From assembly GCA_017311315.1 (NCBI GenBank), contig CM029609.1, forward strand, positions 43,113,166-43,177,165: a stretch of DNA of 64,000 bases. Reading direction: 5' to 3'. This document shows, one piece after another, positions 1 through 11,637 of the stretch. The translations under genes and the position numbers were made by a program. A model generated the notes under the pieces. The model made no database searches and was not told where the DNA came from. It saw only the letters and a list, made by a program, of their open reading frames with translations. Numbering within the stretch: position 1 is the first letter of the stretch; each line of letters starts with the position of its first letter. This stretch comes from Dendrocalamus latiflorus (lineage: Eukaryota; Streptophyta; Magnoliopsida; Poales; Poaceae).

Positions 1-1839
1 TATTTGGATCTTTTGAGTTATTTGCTTTCTTTTTGGATTCAGTCGTTTGTCGCGTAATTAGAAACTGAAGTTCGAAGATTCCACGGATCAAGCGAGATCA
101 AGAGCGAGGCGAAGAAAAGATCCGAAGCTCAAGAGAAAGCATTGCGTGAGCTCAAGACCGCGGTAAACCGCGCCAGGCGAGTCAATACTTTGATCATGTT
201 GAACCTACATTTCTGCAAATTACTTTGTTTTAAATTAACAAATTGCATGCTGTTATTTTTATGCAAATACATGCTAAATTTGATATTCTAGCTATATGCC
301 ATTGTTTACCTTGAATAGTATTACCCCCTCCTTTGAGTATTTGAATGTGTGAACCTTGTCGCCCTAGCAAAAATATATTAGTAACATTTCGAAAATAAGT
401 CCGTAACCGTATGCCATGCTTAGCATTGATTAGGAACTCGGGGCAAGAAATTGTCCCAAGCGTCACTTTTATTCATGAGAAACTGGTTTGGGCAGTCATG
501 GTGGAAATGACTGGTATATTTGGTTATGGATATTTTATGTTCCCAAAAACCCCAACATGCTTTAATGTCTGGGCGGATTGGTTCGAGGGTGTGTATGAGT
601 ATGTGTATGTGTGGTGCAGTGGAAGCACAAAATTTTGAGTTAGTGATGGATCAACAGTGGGTTAGTGGTAGACCGCCCAGATAACCCTAAGGACTGAATC
701 TTGTCATGTCACCCCGTGTATGACAAGCACAACCGCAAGCTGGCAAAGTGTAGGCAGGGTTTTCTAATTTGTGTGGCTCTAAGGTGGTTACGTGAAGGTA
801 TGAACACGAGCAAAGGGATGGATGGTCGCATCCCCGCCTTTGCCCGTGATGGCTCACGAGGGACCCTTCCCGAGGGATGGTCGGATCCTACGGAAGATAG
901 ACCTTAGCGGGCGTAACCACAGTAGGACTATGCATTGTAACAATCCTGTGATAGTCTACTCAACCGCATGGCTAAGGAATCATGTGGGGCAACGGGTGGA
1001 TTTATCTCTTGTGGGTAAAGTGTGCAAAACTCTGCAGAGTCAAAACTATTCGAATAGCCGTGCCCACGGTCAAGGGCAGACATGGGAACTTAACTAGATA
1101 TAGTTCTATTTCAAAATGCTTTATGATGGGTTGGAAAAGTGGAAGGGCAGTGTAAGGCCCTAGTTTGGAATTGTCCTGGGTGTCGTCCCAGTGAAATGAC
1201 CTGGGTGTCGTCCCAGTGTTAAGTTAAGCGGCTATAACGCTGAAAAGAAATTGCTATATGGTGCAGATGCCATGTAACGGTGGATGGAGTCTGGATCACT
1301 AATATTATTGCATGTTCTTGAACATTATGCTTTTGCTCAAAATGCTAGGTCTTAGGAATTCTTATATAATTGTATTCAAAAGCACTCTTCGCAAAAATAA
1401 AATAAACCTAAGCCATCATTTGGTTAGCCATACATGTTATATACTGCATTCTGTGTGTTGGCTCGCTGAGCACGGGGTCGGAGTGCTCATGCTCGCTTTT
1501 GCGACAAATTCAGGAGCAGGAATCAGATCACTGCGCTTCAACAATACTTTTGGATCATGATGGCAAAGAAGATGAAGATGTCGAGAACTAGGCCGCGATC
1601 CTCCAGTTGGCTGCCTGTGGGCATGTCCTGAAGGTCCCACCTGTGTGCTTCGTTCTTCCGCTGCTGCAATTTATTGATTTCGGCCTAATCGGCCCATGTG
1701 TAAATTTATTATTTTAATTACGTTTCCGCATGATATGTACTTTGATATTCAGAACTGTAACTGTGTGCACTATCTACTGATCCAGGGAATAGTGCAATTA
1801 AACACAGTAGATTCCGGATTATAAAATCTGGGTCTGACA
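1..1839 (+). repeat. Degenerate LTR-retrotransposon remnant (LTR-like)
   Basis: No real gene is seen. The short ORFs do not resemble proteins. The texture is that of a long grass LTR: low coding potential, a short hairpin repeated in tandem (CTGGG-CCCAG stem at 1175-1193 and 1200-1218), and an AT-rich 3' part that ends in a TGACA-type terminus near 1839. The left end would lie outside the window, and no target-site duplication can be tested. It could be a solo LTR of a Ty3/gypsy-like element. Superfamily is a guess. Confidence 0.35.
1175..1218. repeat. Tandem 25-bp hairpin repeat
   Basis: A 19-bp sequence able to fold (CTGGG, 7-nt loop, CCCAG) occurs twice with a 25-bp period, at 1175-1193 and 1200-1218. 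It sits inside the LTR-like remnant. Confidence 0.7.
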
Positions 1840-1854
1840 CTCCGGCCTCTCACG

Positions 1855-2110
1855 TGGGGGGTTCTGCCGTTCGTTCCCGTGAGAGCCAAAAGCCCCGTAC
1901 AAACCCTAAAGCGATCCGATCTACTGCGCGCTGCTAGCAACGGGAAGGCCGTCGACCGCTACTGCAGGACGTCGCCGGTGACTCTCCGTACCCCGGCGAT
2001 ACCCCGTCCTTCATCGACTCGTCCCCACGCCTGCATCACGCAGACACGAGGTCTTCGCTCATGGTATTCATCGTCGACCGTAAGTCAAACCCTAACCCCT
2101 TAAGCCTAGG
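1855..2110 (+). other. GC-rich first-exon-like block with a splice-donor match
   Basis: A CG-rich stretch starts abruptly after the LTR-like remnant. It ends in ACCGTAAGT near 2078-2086, a good plant 5' splice-site match, and is followed by AT-rich intron-like DNA. It lies downstream of RLK1 on the opposite strand, the same relative place as the GC-rich blocks next to RLK2 and RLK3. The 74-aa ORF inside shows no recognised domain. It may be an untranslated or short coding first exon; this is inference. Confidence 0.3.
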
Positions 2111-2160
2111 TGTTCATGTTTTAGTTCTAGGGTTAAGACTCCCTTATGCACACAGACTGG

Positions 2161-2242
2161 ACTCCAGTATAGCTGTTGCTGTTCTAAAGCAAAACATTTT
2201 TACTCCAGTATAGCTGTTGCTGTTCTAAAGCAAAACAGTTTT
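2161..2242. repeat. 41-bp tandem duplication, two copies
   Basis: The segment beginning ACTCCAGTATAGCTGTTGCT is repeated directly at 2161-2201 and 2202-2242, with near identity. Confidence 0.9.
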
Positions 2243-2575
2243 ACTTATTTGCATCATCACGTTTCACTACAATCTGTGGACTACAGTTGTAAGACTGATA
2301 ATATTGTCATGACTCTTTCACACCATAACTTCAATAATAAGGGGTACTTAATTTTAAGTTAAATTTCCTCCTGTTCCTTGCTGAGAATTCTTTCTTTTCC
2401 AACAACACTGAAAAACAATTTTTTTAACTACACGACTCCTTAAAATGGCTCTGCTAGAGTCTCTTCAGCTTCCAGCATCTTATCGCAGACTTACATGACT
2501 GATTTCTATGCATGATCCTCAATACATTTATTGCGCAAACATGCCTTCAATATGCTCCAGTAATCTGTTGCCAAT

Positions 2576-5500
2576 TCAACTAGCAAATAGCTGATGTTTA
2601 CCAAACCTATCTTTAATTGCCTGCAGCTCTCTCAATGCATCTCCAATTTGAATGCGATCAGTTGGCATCTCCTTCGAGCACAAAATTCCAACCTGCAGAA
2701 CCGAAACAATGCAACCAATTTTTATCTCTTCATTGTCGTCACAGTTTTGTACTGTTCCTTGAACATTCTTTGTTGCTTTTAATAGGTCTTGGTCAATGAC
2801 ATTAGTCGCCTGGTCTGGCAGTGCCATTTGTACATACTTATAAAGGCTAACTTCTCCAAATTCACAGCTTGTTGGTCTTTTTCCAGTGAACATCTCCAGC
2901 AACAGTATACCATAGCTGTAGACATCACCATGGATTGAGGCTCCGTTGCCCAGTCCATACTCTGGAATCAACAAACACAAGGAACTTAATAAGCATCCTT
3001 AGTTGAATGAAATTGTGAAAATCAAATGCAGCGATAATTCAATAGATGAGAGTAGAATTATGCACACCTGGAGCAACATAACCAATTGTTCCTCTTATTG
3101 CACTCCAACCAGTTGATATCTCTAACTTGTCAATGTGTTCTTGATGTAGGAACCTTGCAAGCCCAAAATCACCAACATGAGCAACCATGTTGTTATCGAG
3201 AAGAATATTGCTTGGCTTGAGATCACAGTGAACAATTGGAAATGGCTTGTGATGATGTAAATAGTCAAGTGCAGAAGCCACATCCATGGCAATTTGGAGT
3301 CTTTCAATGAGATCTAGCACCTTGGGTTCGCCATCTTCCACAAGATGCTTGTGTAGCCACTGGTCTAAATTTCCATTTGGCAGAAACTCAAACACAAGAG
3401 CCTTGAAGTCGACGCCTCGGAAATCAATACTTGAGCACACTGTTACAACCTTTACAAGGTTCCGATGCCGAATACATCTCAAAGCCTCACATTCTGCATC
3501 AAAACATCGAGACGCACCAGCTTGTTGCAGGTTGAGCACCTTCACTGCAACCACCACTTGTTGGGCACAGATTGTCATTATTCCCTTGTATACTGCACCA
3601 AAGCTGCCTACTCCAATGAGGTTCTCGGATGTGAAGCCATTTGTTGCTTTGGCCAATTCGGCATAAGAAACTCTGATGTGTTGCTCATTGGAGAGTGATA
3701 TGTGTGGGCTTGCTCTTCTAAGCTTACTCCTTTTACGTAGTGCGAACAATGAGAATAGTATGACAAACAAAATTGCACCGCCTGCGGCGATAATCATGAC
3801 AAGCTTTGAAGATAGTTTATTGTTAGTATGATTGGAGCATATTGGCAACTTCAGTTGAGGGACCCCACCACACAAGCCATTGTTTCCCATGATCAAGGTT
3901 GCAGTTGCATTGAGAAATATTCCATCTTTTGGAACTTCACCTTCAAAATCATTGAATGAAAGATTCAAAGTAGCAAGACCTGTCATGCTGCCGAGGAACT
4001 CAGGGATGCTCCCAGATAAATTATTTTGAGAAAGATCAAGCACTAGGAGGCCCCTTAACTGTTCCAGTGACAGTGGGATTGTTCCCTCGAGGAAGTTACC
4101 AGATACATTGAGATACTGTAAGCTTCGACACTCCCCGATGGTGGTAGGAATCTTTCCTGAAATCTTATTATCAGAGAGATCGAGTTCACCGAGATTCTTG
4201 AGATTTCCCACTTCTGAAGGCAACGTCCCAGTTAATGAATTATGTGCAACATACATTGAACTCGACAAGGTTGAGATGAGAAAAAGCTCATTAGGTGTTG
4301 GACCGGAAAGATTGTTGTAAGAAAGATCCAGCACCTCTAAAGGACAGTTACTGAGAGTAGGAGGTATGGATCCACTGAGTGCATTAGTGTTAAGGAAAAG
4401 GGTAGTAAGTTTTGTAAGATTTCCAAGAGTTGCCGGGATGGATCCTGACAAATTGTTATTCGACAAAGATAATTTATTCAACTTCTTGAGTTTGCCGACA
4501 GATGCTGGAATAGTGCCCTTGAGAAGATTATAGTCCATGTCAAGTTCATCCAAGTTGATGAGGTTCCCTATTGCTTCAGTTATCGTTCCTGTTATATTGT
4601 TGGATGCTATGCCAAGGAACTCCATTTGCGTTGACATATTACCAATTGATTTTGGTAGCACACCTTGCAGTTTGTTGGTACTAACATCTAGTAATATCAT
4701 ATTGCTACAATTGGTTAGACTAGTCAGGAAGCCCCAACCAGCATCATTGGTTGCTTCAAGCTGATTTTCCACAAAGTTCACCACCGTCAACATCCTTTGG
4801 TGAGTTCCCAAGCATTGGGGAATCGTTCCTGATAGAAAGTTATCTACTGTTTGAATCATTTGAAGCATAGAGGCGTTGCACAAGGATGGCGGGATTACAC
4901 CATGAAATTGATTTTTGGATACAAGAAATTGCTGTAGCTTTGGAAGGCTGTTTCCCATGTTAGGTGGGAAAACCCCAGTGAGGTTGTTGTCTTGTATGTT
5001 TAGCATTTCAAGAGAGGAGAGATTAAACATTGTAAGTGGCAAAGAGCCTTCTAGTTCATTATTGTCTAGATAAAGTTCAGTGAGGGCTTGGAGGTTTCCA
5101 AAGGCATCAGGAATCGGACCTACAAGTTTGTTATCTGCCAATGAAATGGATGTAAGAAACTGAAGGTTCCCTAAAGATTCTGGGATGCATCCCACAAGGC
5201 CATTGCTCTGAAGGTCTAAATATGTCAGTGAGAGGTTCCCTAACCAAGAAGGGATGGTTCCTTCAAGGTTGTTTTGTGCCAAATCAAGTACACTGAGAGA
5301 TGACAGGTCTTGCAGTGGGGGTATGCTCCCTGCCAGGCTATTCGAGAAGGCACTAAGAGCGGTTAACGCCGAGAGGTTCCCAACTGAAACAGGAATGGAG
5401 CCTGAGAACTGATTGGAACCTAGACCTAGCCCGACGAGGTTGACAAGGTTGCCTATCTGCGACGGGATTTCTCCTGTCAGGTTGTTGAATTCTAGCACAA

Positions 5501-6164
5501 GCAATCGCAGATTCACAAGGCTTCCAATATCGGAAGGGATGCTTCCTGTCAACCTATTCTGGCCAAGATTGAGTACCTCGAGATCAGGCAGCAAGCCAAA
5601 CGCGCTTGGAATCTCCCCCTGCAACTTGTTGCTGTAGAGCAGGATGTTCTTGAGCCGCCTGCAGCTCGAAAGCGACGGCGGGACTCGCCCTTGGATGGAG
5701 TTGTAGCTGAGGTTCAGATGCCTGAGCTCATGAAGGCGGCCAAGCTCCGAAGGTAGCACGCCATGGAGGCGGTTCTTGGGGAGATGAAGCCGCCTCAGGT
5801 ATGTGAGATTTCCTAATGCTGGGCTCATCTTGCCAAGAAGGCCGAGCTCAGGGAGGTCCAACGCGACAACACGGCCACGGCGGCGCCCCCTCGTGCCGCA
5901 CGCCACGCCGTGCCATTGGCACATTGGAGCTGATCCGTTGCCCCATGACGCCAGAGCCCGTGACGGATCACTGCGGACGAGCGACTTGAAAGACAGGAGT
6001 GCATGTCGTTCGTCAACCACTACAGTGGCAGGTTCAGGAGCACCGGACATGAAAGCCGGCACAACGGGACCGGAGGAACACGCGAGGAAGACGATGGCGA
6101 GCAAGAAAGACCCGAAGAGTGCCGCCATTGCTGCGCAATGGTGTTGCGGGTTTACAGTAAGCAA
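2576..6164 (-). CDS. LRR-XII receptor-like kinase (RLK1), two exons
   Basis: A plasma-membrane receptor kinase of the Xa21/FLS2/EFR-type LRR-XII family, whose known members sense microbial or peptide ligands. Exon 1 is 6164-3068 and exon 2 is 2961-2576, stop TGA. The donor GT follows ...APG at 3067 and the acceptor AG is at 2963-2962, so the 106-bp intron splits the APE motif. Joined length is 1160 aa. In order: hydrophobic signal segment (residues about 13-35), LRRNT domain with the HALLSFKSL and MCQWHGVAC motifs, a long LRR array (about 100-740), transmembrane segment about 788-810, then the kinase. The kinase shows a GVGSFGAVYKG loop, VAVK lysine, HCDLKP (a non-RD catalytic loop, typical of immune receptors) and GDFG. 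Met13 may be the real start, as it precedes the signal core directly. No break was found. Confidence 0.92.
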
Positions 6165-6512
6165 GAATACTGAAGTGGAGACAAGCCGAGTTGGGACTTC
6201 AGAGATGTATACGGGGGAAATGACGCTACTGAACTGCTCACCAATCGATGAGCGAAGTATGGTCTTCCAGCTTGTCTGTATTGCTTTAAAGTTTAAGCTG
6301 CAATCTGAGGAAAGGATTATACATTGGAATTTCTGTGAAGACCCAAGTCAATGATTCATTAGCAAAGTCACGGAAGAGCACTGCCAGTTGCCGACGGTAT
6401 GGCCGACCTAGGGGCCGTTGGTTAGGAAGCACTAACTTATCCTGACGAAATGCGCCCGACCTTTTTGACCCTTTGGCTTCACACTTTCCAAAATGAGATA
6501 ACAGATTCTGTT
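6165..6512. other. RLK1 upstream region
   Basis: About 350 bp upstream of the RLK1 start. It should contain the 5' UTR and promoter, but I could not place a convincing TATA box. Apparent ORFs here are extensions of antisense frames. Confidence 0.4.
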
Positions 6513-7200
6513 TCATTGGTGAAGGGTCTAACTACTATATACCATTTGGTTCAATCAAAATTCTATTATATGTCATTACCATCAGTTAGAGTATGTTTGC
6601 CCCTAAAAAATAATGATTTTGCCTTCAGTTCAAATTTATCTCTATTGTAGAAATTAAATATAGGGCAAATTGGCTTAGCCAAAAATATTGAAATTTTTTG
6701 TGGATCATCGGAGCAGTGTACAACTCAAATATAAAATTTTGTGAATTGAATCTTCCATTTGTTCTATTTTTGAAATTCAAAACAAAAGCAGCCTATTTAA
6801 GCTGTGTGACATCTTAGGAAAATAATATTTTTCGGGAGCTATGTGACATCTTAGGAGCACGTGAGAATTTTTCAAAATTTTTAGACCTCATTTAGTCTCT
6901 ATTTATAAATAGTAGCCTTTATTAGCATTTAAATTAAAAATCTGAAAATTTTCTTTGAATAGTGCCTTGAATTTTTTTTGGTAGCTCACTAACATATTGA
7001 ATAACAACCCTGTGAAGTTTCATAATTTTCGAAGGTTGTTTGCTATTTTAAATAAATTGGATCTTTAGTATTTTAGAGGGGCATTTTGGTCTTTTTTTAG
7101 AAGATAACGGTCAACCCTAACAGTCAACTAACGGCAGTGGCATATAGTGAAACTAATCTCAAGATCAGTGGTATGCAGTAGTTAGACATTTCACCAATGG
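6513..7200. mobile_element. Non-autonomous TIR element, MULE-like
   Basis: The first about 75 bp, starting CATTGGTGAAGGGTCTAACT, match the reverse complement of the last about 75 bp (CATTGGTGAAATGTCTAACT) with scattered differences. The roughly 690-bp AT-rich interior has no coding content. Long diverged TIRs suit a non-autonomous Mutator-like element. I could not identify a clean 9-bp target-site duplication, so boundaries and superfamily are approximate. Confidence 0.5.
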
Positions 7201-7349
7201 CAGTTTGTTGAAACGACAACTTACCAATGGCATAGAATCTATTGCCTCTTTCAAAATACAGTCTGTTCTTCGAGAGAAATACTACAGGAGACTATACCGA
7301 TCTTAGACAAAGTAACAAAATAGGACGCTGCTGTCAAATCTAACAACGG

Positions 7350-7620
7350 GGCTACTCAGTTTAGTTGAAATAAGCTGGTTTATGGTTTTTACTATAGATG
7401 GTTTATTTTACATTGTAGCTGCTGGTAGGTTTTTTGGAGTAATTAAATTTAAAAATAGAAAAAATATGTAACCCATCATGAACAATGCAAACGAATACAA
7501 ACGAATACGGAAAAAAAGAAAAGGCAAAAATCTATAAAAAGCCAAAAAAACAGAAAAAGACGAAATTAAGGAATAGTGAACCAGAAACTAGAAGCTGAAG
7601 CTAAAACAAGCGGATCAAAA
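7350..7620. mobile_element. AT-rich MITE, copy 1 of a four-copy family
   Basis: This segment shares a characteristic layout with 61508-61775, 62457-62720 and 62730-62905: GCTGGTTTATT...GTAGCTGCTGGT, a GTAATTAAA block, then A-rich runs ending in AGAAGCTGAAG. It is non-coding. TIRs of the GCTT-rich kind suggest a hAT-type MITE; the superfamily is uncertain. Confidence 0.55.
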
Positions 7621-8235
7621 TCCAAGGGCCTATGCATGTGATCAGACCACCTTCCCCACATCCCACCTCCTCCATATACACATCTCCTCCCCAATAGTTA
7701 TCATCTCTCTCCTCAATCCAATCCGATCCACCCTTCATAGGAGCGAACCATTTCCTCCATTCCCCCATCATCTTCCTCCTTAGCTCTCTCTCTTTCTTTG
7801 CACCTCCATAAAGGACTAAGGGCATGCAGCACGCAGTCGTACGAGCTTGTGTGGTGCGGCATGGGTGCATCCCACCAATATCCTCGTCGTCAATGAGCAC
7901 CTAGATGGCTCCCATCGTCTCTAAGTCTCCATCATCAGCCACCCCTTTCCCTTTTTCCACCACCTCACCTCCCCACTGACGATGCCCATGTCCTCTACCA
8001 CTTTCCTTCCTTTTCCTCCGTTGTTAATGTCATCCCCCCTCTTTTCTCAAGCCGAAGTCTGGAGATGGTGACGAGGTAGGGGCCACGGTGCCATAGCCCG
8101 GTGAGGCACGATGCACGGCGAGCGAGCATAGTGAGCTATGTCAGCATAGGACACAGAGACGCAATGTGGGCCACGGTAGCATGGCTTGAGATGGCGCGAT
8201 TTTTGGCGAGCGCACGTGTCTGCGTCAACCAAAAC
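7621..8235. other. Intergenic, no gene recognised
   Basis: Pyrimidine-rich, low-complexity sequence with short ORFs on both strands that resemble no known domain. Nothing supportable as a gene was seen. Confidence 0.5.
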
Positions 8236-8506
8236 ATGAAACTGGTTTGGAAATTTTTAAAATTTTTGTTTTAAACTTGTTGAAACTGTCAAAACTCTTT
8301 TGCTGAAATATGCTGAAACCTATTGAAAATTGTTGAAACTTCTTGAAATTCTTTAGCTAAAACTTGTGGAAACTTGGATTCCAAAATCTAAAACTCGTTA
8401 AAACTTTGACATGAAACTTTTTTGGAAACTTCTGGAAACTTTTTAAAACATGTGAAATTCACTAAAACTTGAAACTTTTCAAAAAAATTATAAAACTTCA
8501 TGAAAC
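8236..8506. repeat. Degenerate short-period array of GAAACTT-like units
   Basis: About 270 bp in which variants of TTGAAACTT/TAAAACTT recur every 9-12 bp. Units are strongly diverged, so this looks like an ancient minisatellite. There is no coding potential. Confidence 0.7.
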
Positions 8507-8829
8507 CAGTGGCTATATCGTTGCAACGGTACATCGTTCTCTAGTCTCTTTATTCTCCAATTGCTCGATCATGTTACAAAAAGTAGTTTTATACCGTAGC
8601 ACCAATTTTTTTAAAAATGATCTTGACAAATTTAATCATATCATTTGACCGCATTAGTTTGACCGCATGCTCTTCACGGCGACACTTTTTTAGCCGGATG
8701 AAGTACAGTAAAAAATTTCTTCTCTCTTCTCTAGAGTGCAGCAAGAAAAAATTGATATAATAGGCCCATCTTGAGATAAAGGACAGTCCAAGCCCATGCC
8801 AAATAACCTTGTATGTAAACAGTTCCGAG

Positions 8830-9160
8830 AAGCCTAAGCCCAATACAAGGCCCGCTTCTGCTTCCGTGGGCCTTCGCCTCGTCTCGGGTCTTCTTCCTCT
8901 GTCACGCCCGGCGCCCGGTTTATTCCCGCCGGGGAGCGCCTCCAGCCGCCGCGGAGTCGCCCGTCGGATTCTTCCGCTTCTTGACCAAGACAGGCTCTCC
9001 GTGCAGCCGCCGTCGGCGTCCCACACCTGGTCCGCGCTGCTGTCGTGTCTGCCTCCGTCCTCGTGTCCACACCCGAGGTAGACGTCTCTGCCCTTCCAAG
9101 CGCCTCTGCCATTACTTCTCGTTACTTGCGCAAAAGTAGCGTAGTATAAAGAACTCAACT
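8830..9160 (+). other. GC-rich exon-like block, paralogue of 23072-23420
   Basis: This block shares GGTTTATTCCCGCCGG, CGCCTCCAGCCGCCG, CTCTCCGTGCAGCCGCCG and GAGGTAGACGTCTCT with the block near RLK3, where the order is the same. Both copies carry GAGGTA(A/G)ACGTCTCT, a plausible 5' splice site. The frame is not conserved between copies, so it may be a non-coding or 5' UTR exon. It lies on the plus strand, convergent to RLK2. Confidence 0.45.
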
Positions 9161-9742
9161 GTGGTAGGAAGCTAAAAATGGTTGTAGATTCAATCGGTAC
9201 ATCGCGTGGATTTCAAAAAAATGGTTGTAAATTCCTACTTGTATAGTTGTATTCATGCCCATATGGCAAGAACACAACATATAATGCCCACACATTTCAC
9301 TTAGCACAGCAATTACAAACTTATTTGGAGAAATATTGAGCCTCCTGTAAACGCCAGCCTAGATATTGATAGCAAGGAGTCGCAGAGACAGCAGCTCGCA
9401 ACACCTTATTGTTGTGGTTGATTGTAGCACGATGGCATCTGCAGGATGTCATGCACTAGAAAGACCATCTAATGCTTCACTGGCTTGATGATGCCCCTTC
9501 ACTGGAGAGTTGCTTGTTAAAGTTGTCTCTTATTGCTAGCAACTCCTTCAGAGCATCTCCGATTTGCACGCAATCCGTTGCCGTCTCCTCTGAACAGGAA
9601 ATTCCAACGCGCAGAATCGAAGTGATGCAAGCAATTCTCAGGTCTCTGGTGCTGTTAGATTTTGAGGTGTTTGCTTCTCCATCTTCTGTCTCTGGCAGTA
9701 AGTGTTGGCCTATGACAATAGCTGCCCTGTCTGGTAGTGCCA

Positions 9743-9917
9743 TTTGAACATGGGGAATTTGCTCCCATGCCACACAGTTTAATGGCGTTTGTTAAAATAC
9801 CCCATGATGTCTCACTGACATGTGGGCCTTGGACCCGCATGTCAGTGAGACATCATGGGGCATTTTAACAAACGCCATTAAACTGTGTGGCATGGGAGCA
9901 ATTTTTCCTTTGAACAT
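9743..9917. mobile_element. Foldback MITE with 9-bp TSD (MULE-type)
   Basis: The element 9752-9908 (157 bp) is flanked by TTTGAACAT on both sides (9743-9751, 9909-9917). Its two arms of about 75 nt are nearly perfect reverse complements, meeting at a loop of a few bases near 9829. The 9-bp duplication points to Mutator-type transposition. RLK3 shows the uninterrupted sequence ATTTGAACATACTTG, which confirms the insertion site inside RLK2 exon 2. Confidence 0.93.
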
Positions 9918-10375
9918 ACTTGCGAAGGCCAAGGGCTTCTCCAAATTTACTGTCCGTTGGTCTTTTTCCAGTGAACATCTCCAGCAACAGTATGCCGTAG
10001 CTGTAGACATCACCTTGCGTTGGTACTTCGTTGCCCAAACCGTACTCTGTAATAAACAAAAATGGAAGTGTAAAAAGGTCTGTACAAGTTTACATATGTG
10101 TATTTAGTGATATTCGAGTAAAATTCGTTTGTAGAAACTAGCTTTTAAACCATGTGTTTTTTCAAGACAGGGTAAATAGGTAAAAAATATATTGAGCTCA
10201 GCTGTACCGATCAAAATCGCAGCGACTATTTTTCTTTGCATACTGGCTCCCGCGAACAGCCATAATTCAAATATTTAAGTCATAAGCCATAAACCACCAG
10301 CCCAAAAGAACACACTCTAAATCTGACGAGTATAAATGTATTATGGCGTTTTCCCCAATCTAGTTGTTGGTTTCA

Positions 10376-10719
10376 TCATAACTTATTTACATAAGAAACA
10401 TAACAATAAATCCCACTTATTAAACTTTGATTGAAGAAGGAAGTGTGGAAGAACTTCAAAGAGAAAAACAATGAACTATAGCAATTAGAAGCGGACACAC
10501 CTGGAGCTGCATAACCAATGGTTCCTCTCATTGATGCCCAGCCACTTGATTTTTCTCTATCTGAGTCTTGGTGTAGAGACCTTGCAAGCCCGAAACCACC
10601 AACATGAGCAACCATGTCGCCATCAAGGATAATATTGCTGGGCTTGAGGTCACAGTGAATAATTGGCAATGGCTTATGTTGGTGAAGATATTCGAGTGCA
10701 GATGCCACATCAATTGCAA
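10376..10719 (-). pseudogene. RLK2 kinase C-lobe fragment with GFG for DFG
   Basis: The open stretch encodes HCDLKPSN and HVGGFGLARS, followed by the activation-segment motif GTIGYAAPG at the exon 1 end. The Asp of DFG, which binds Mg-ATP, is replaced by Gly. In RLK1 and RLK3 the same place reads HVGDFGLARF. Confidence 0.85.
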
Positions 10720-10838
10720 TGCATAGTCTCTAGTGCCTTGTGCTCACCATTTTCGATGGCATGATGTAGCCAATGGTCTAGATTTCCATTTGGTAGAAAC
10801 TCAAACACGAGTGCCTTGAAATCGAGGCCTTGAAAATT

Positions 10839-10870
10839 GATACTTGAGCAAACTGATACTTGAGCAAACT
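10839..10870. repeat. 16-bp tandem duplication in RLK2 kinase
   Basis: GATACTTGAGCAAACT occurs twice in direct succession (10839-10854, 10855-10870). Sixteen bases is not a multiple of three, so it frameshifts the pseudogene. RLK3 has one copy. Confidence 0.9.
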
Positions 10871-10917
10871 GTCAAGATCTTCACAAGGTTCCGATGTCGA
10901 ACGCATCTCAAAGCCTT

Positions 10918-11241
10918 GCATTCTGCTAGAAAAAAAACTCGACCTGCGGGGGGTAAGACGGCCCCTGGGTATTTTGCTTAAGAAGAAGATCCTCTCACGC
11001 AAATCGAGAAAACCCCCGACCCCTGCTCCACCCTTACACAACGGCATCATCGCCCGTGTGAGAACGACCAATGACCTGAGCGGGCCTTAGACCTGTGCTT
11101 TGGTGTGGTAGCAGGCGAGGGGATTTTTTCCCCCAGCCTGAAATTCGCTCCCACTGGGAGTCGAACCCAGGACCTGGGGGGTGCTACTAGAGCCCTTAGC
11201 CATTACGCTAGAGGCCCGTTCGCTCGCATTCTGCTAGAAAA
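10918..11241 (-). mobile_element. tRNA-derived SINE with 15-16-bp TSD
   Basis: The insertion 10933-11225 is bounded by GCATTCTGCTAGAAA(A) at 10918-10932 and 11226-11241. Read on the minus strand, the head holds a pol III A box (TAGCGTAATGG, 11210-11200) and B box (GGTTCGACTCC, 11168-11158), and the tail ends in a short T run. About 290 bp, a T-tail and a long TSD are typical of grass SINEs. It interrupts the ATP-binding lobe of the RLK2 kinase. Confidence 0.92.
11158..11210 (-). promoter_or_regulatory. Pol III A and B boxes of the SINE
   Basis: A box TAGCGTAATGG and B box GGTTCGACTCC on the minus strand, about 31 nt apart (gap between boxes). The tRNA acceptor and anticodon arms do not form a complete cloverleaf, so this is a SINE promoter and not a tRNA gene. 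Confidence 0.8.
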
Positions 11242-11637
11242 CTTTGAGAAGCACCACGTTGTGCGAGGTTGAGCACCTTCACAGCAACGGCCACCTGCTG
11301 TTCATTGCTCCTCATTCTTCCCTTGTACACTGAGCCAAAACTTCCTACTCCAATAAGGTTCTCAGAAGCAAAACCATTTCTTGAATTGACCAATTCAGCA
11401 TAAGAAACTCATATATTGCTCGATGATGAGTGGTGTGTGTGGGTTCGCTCTGCTTGACTTTCTAATTTAATGGCAGAATGCAAATACTAATGTAACACAT
11501 AGAATTGCACTGCCAGTGGAGATCGCCGTGGCAATCTTCCAAGATTTCTTCCTTGTGGTGTACTTTGAGCAGAGTGGCAATTTCAGTTCAGGGCTACCAC
11601 CACAGAGGGCAGCATTTCCAACGACAGAAGTCGCAGT

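Noticed and set aside
11150..11215. tRNA gene on the minus strand
   Set aside because: A and B boxes are present, but it lies in a 290-bp element with T-tail and 16-bp TSD and makes no full cloverleaf. It is a SINE head.
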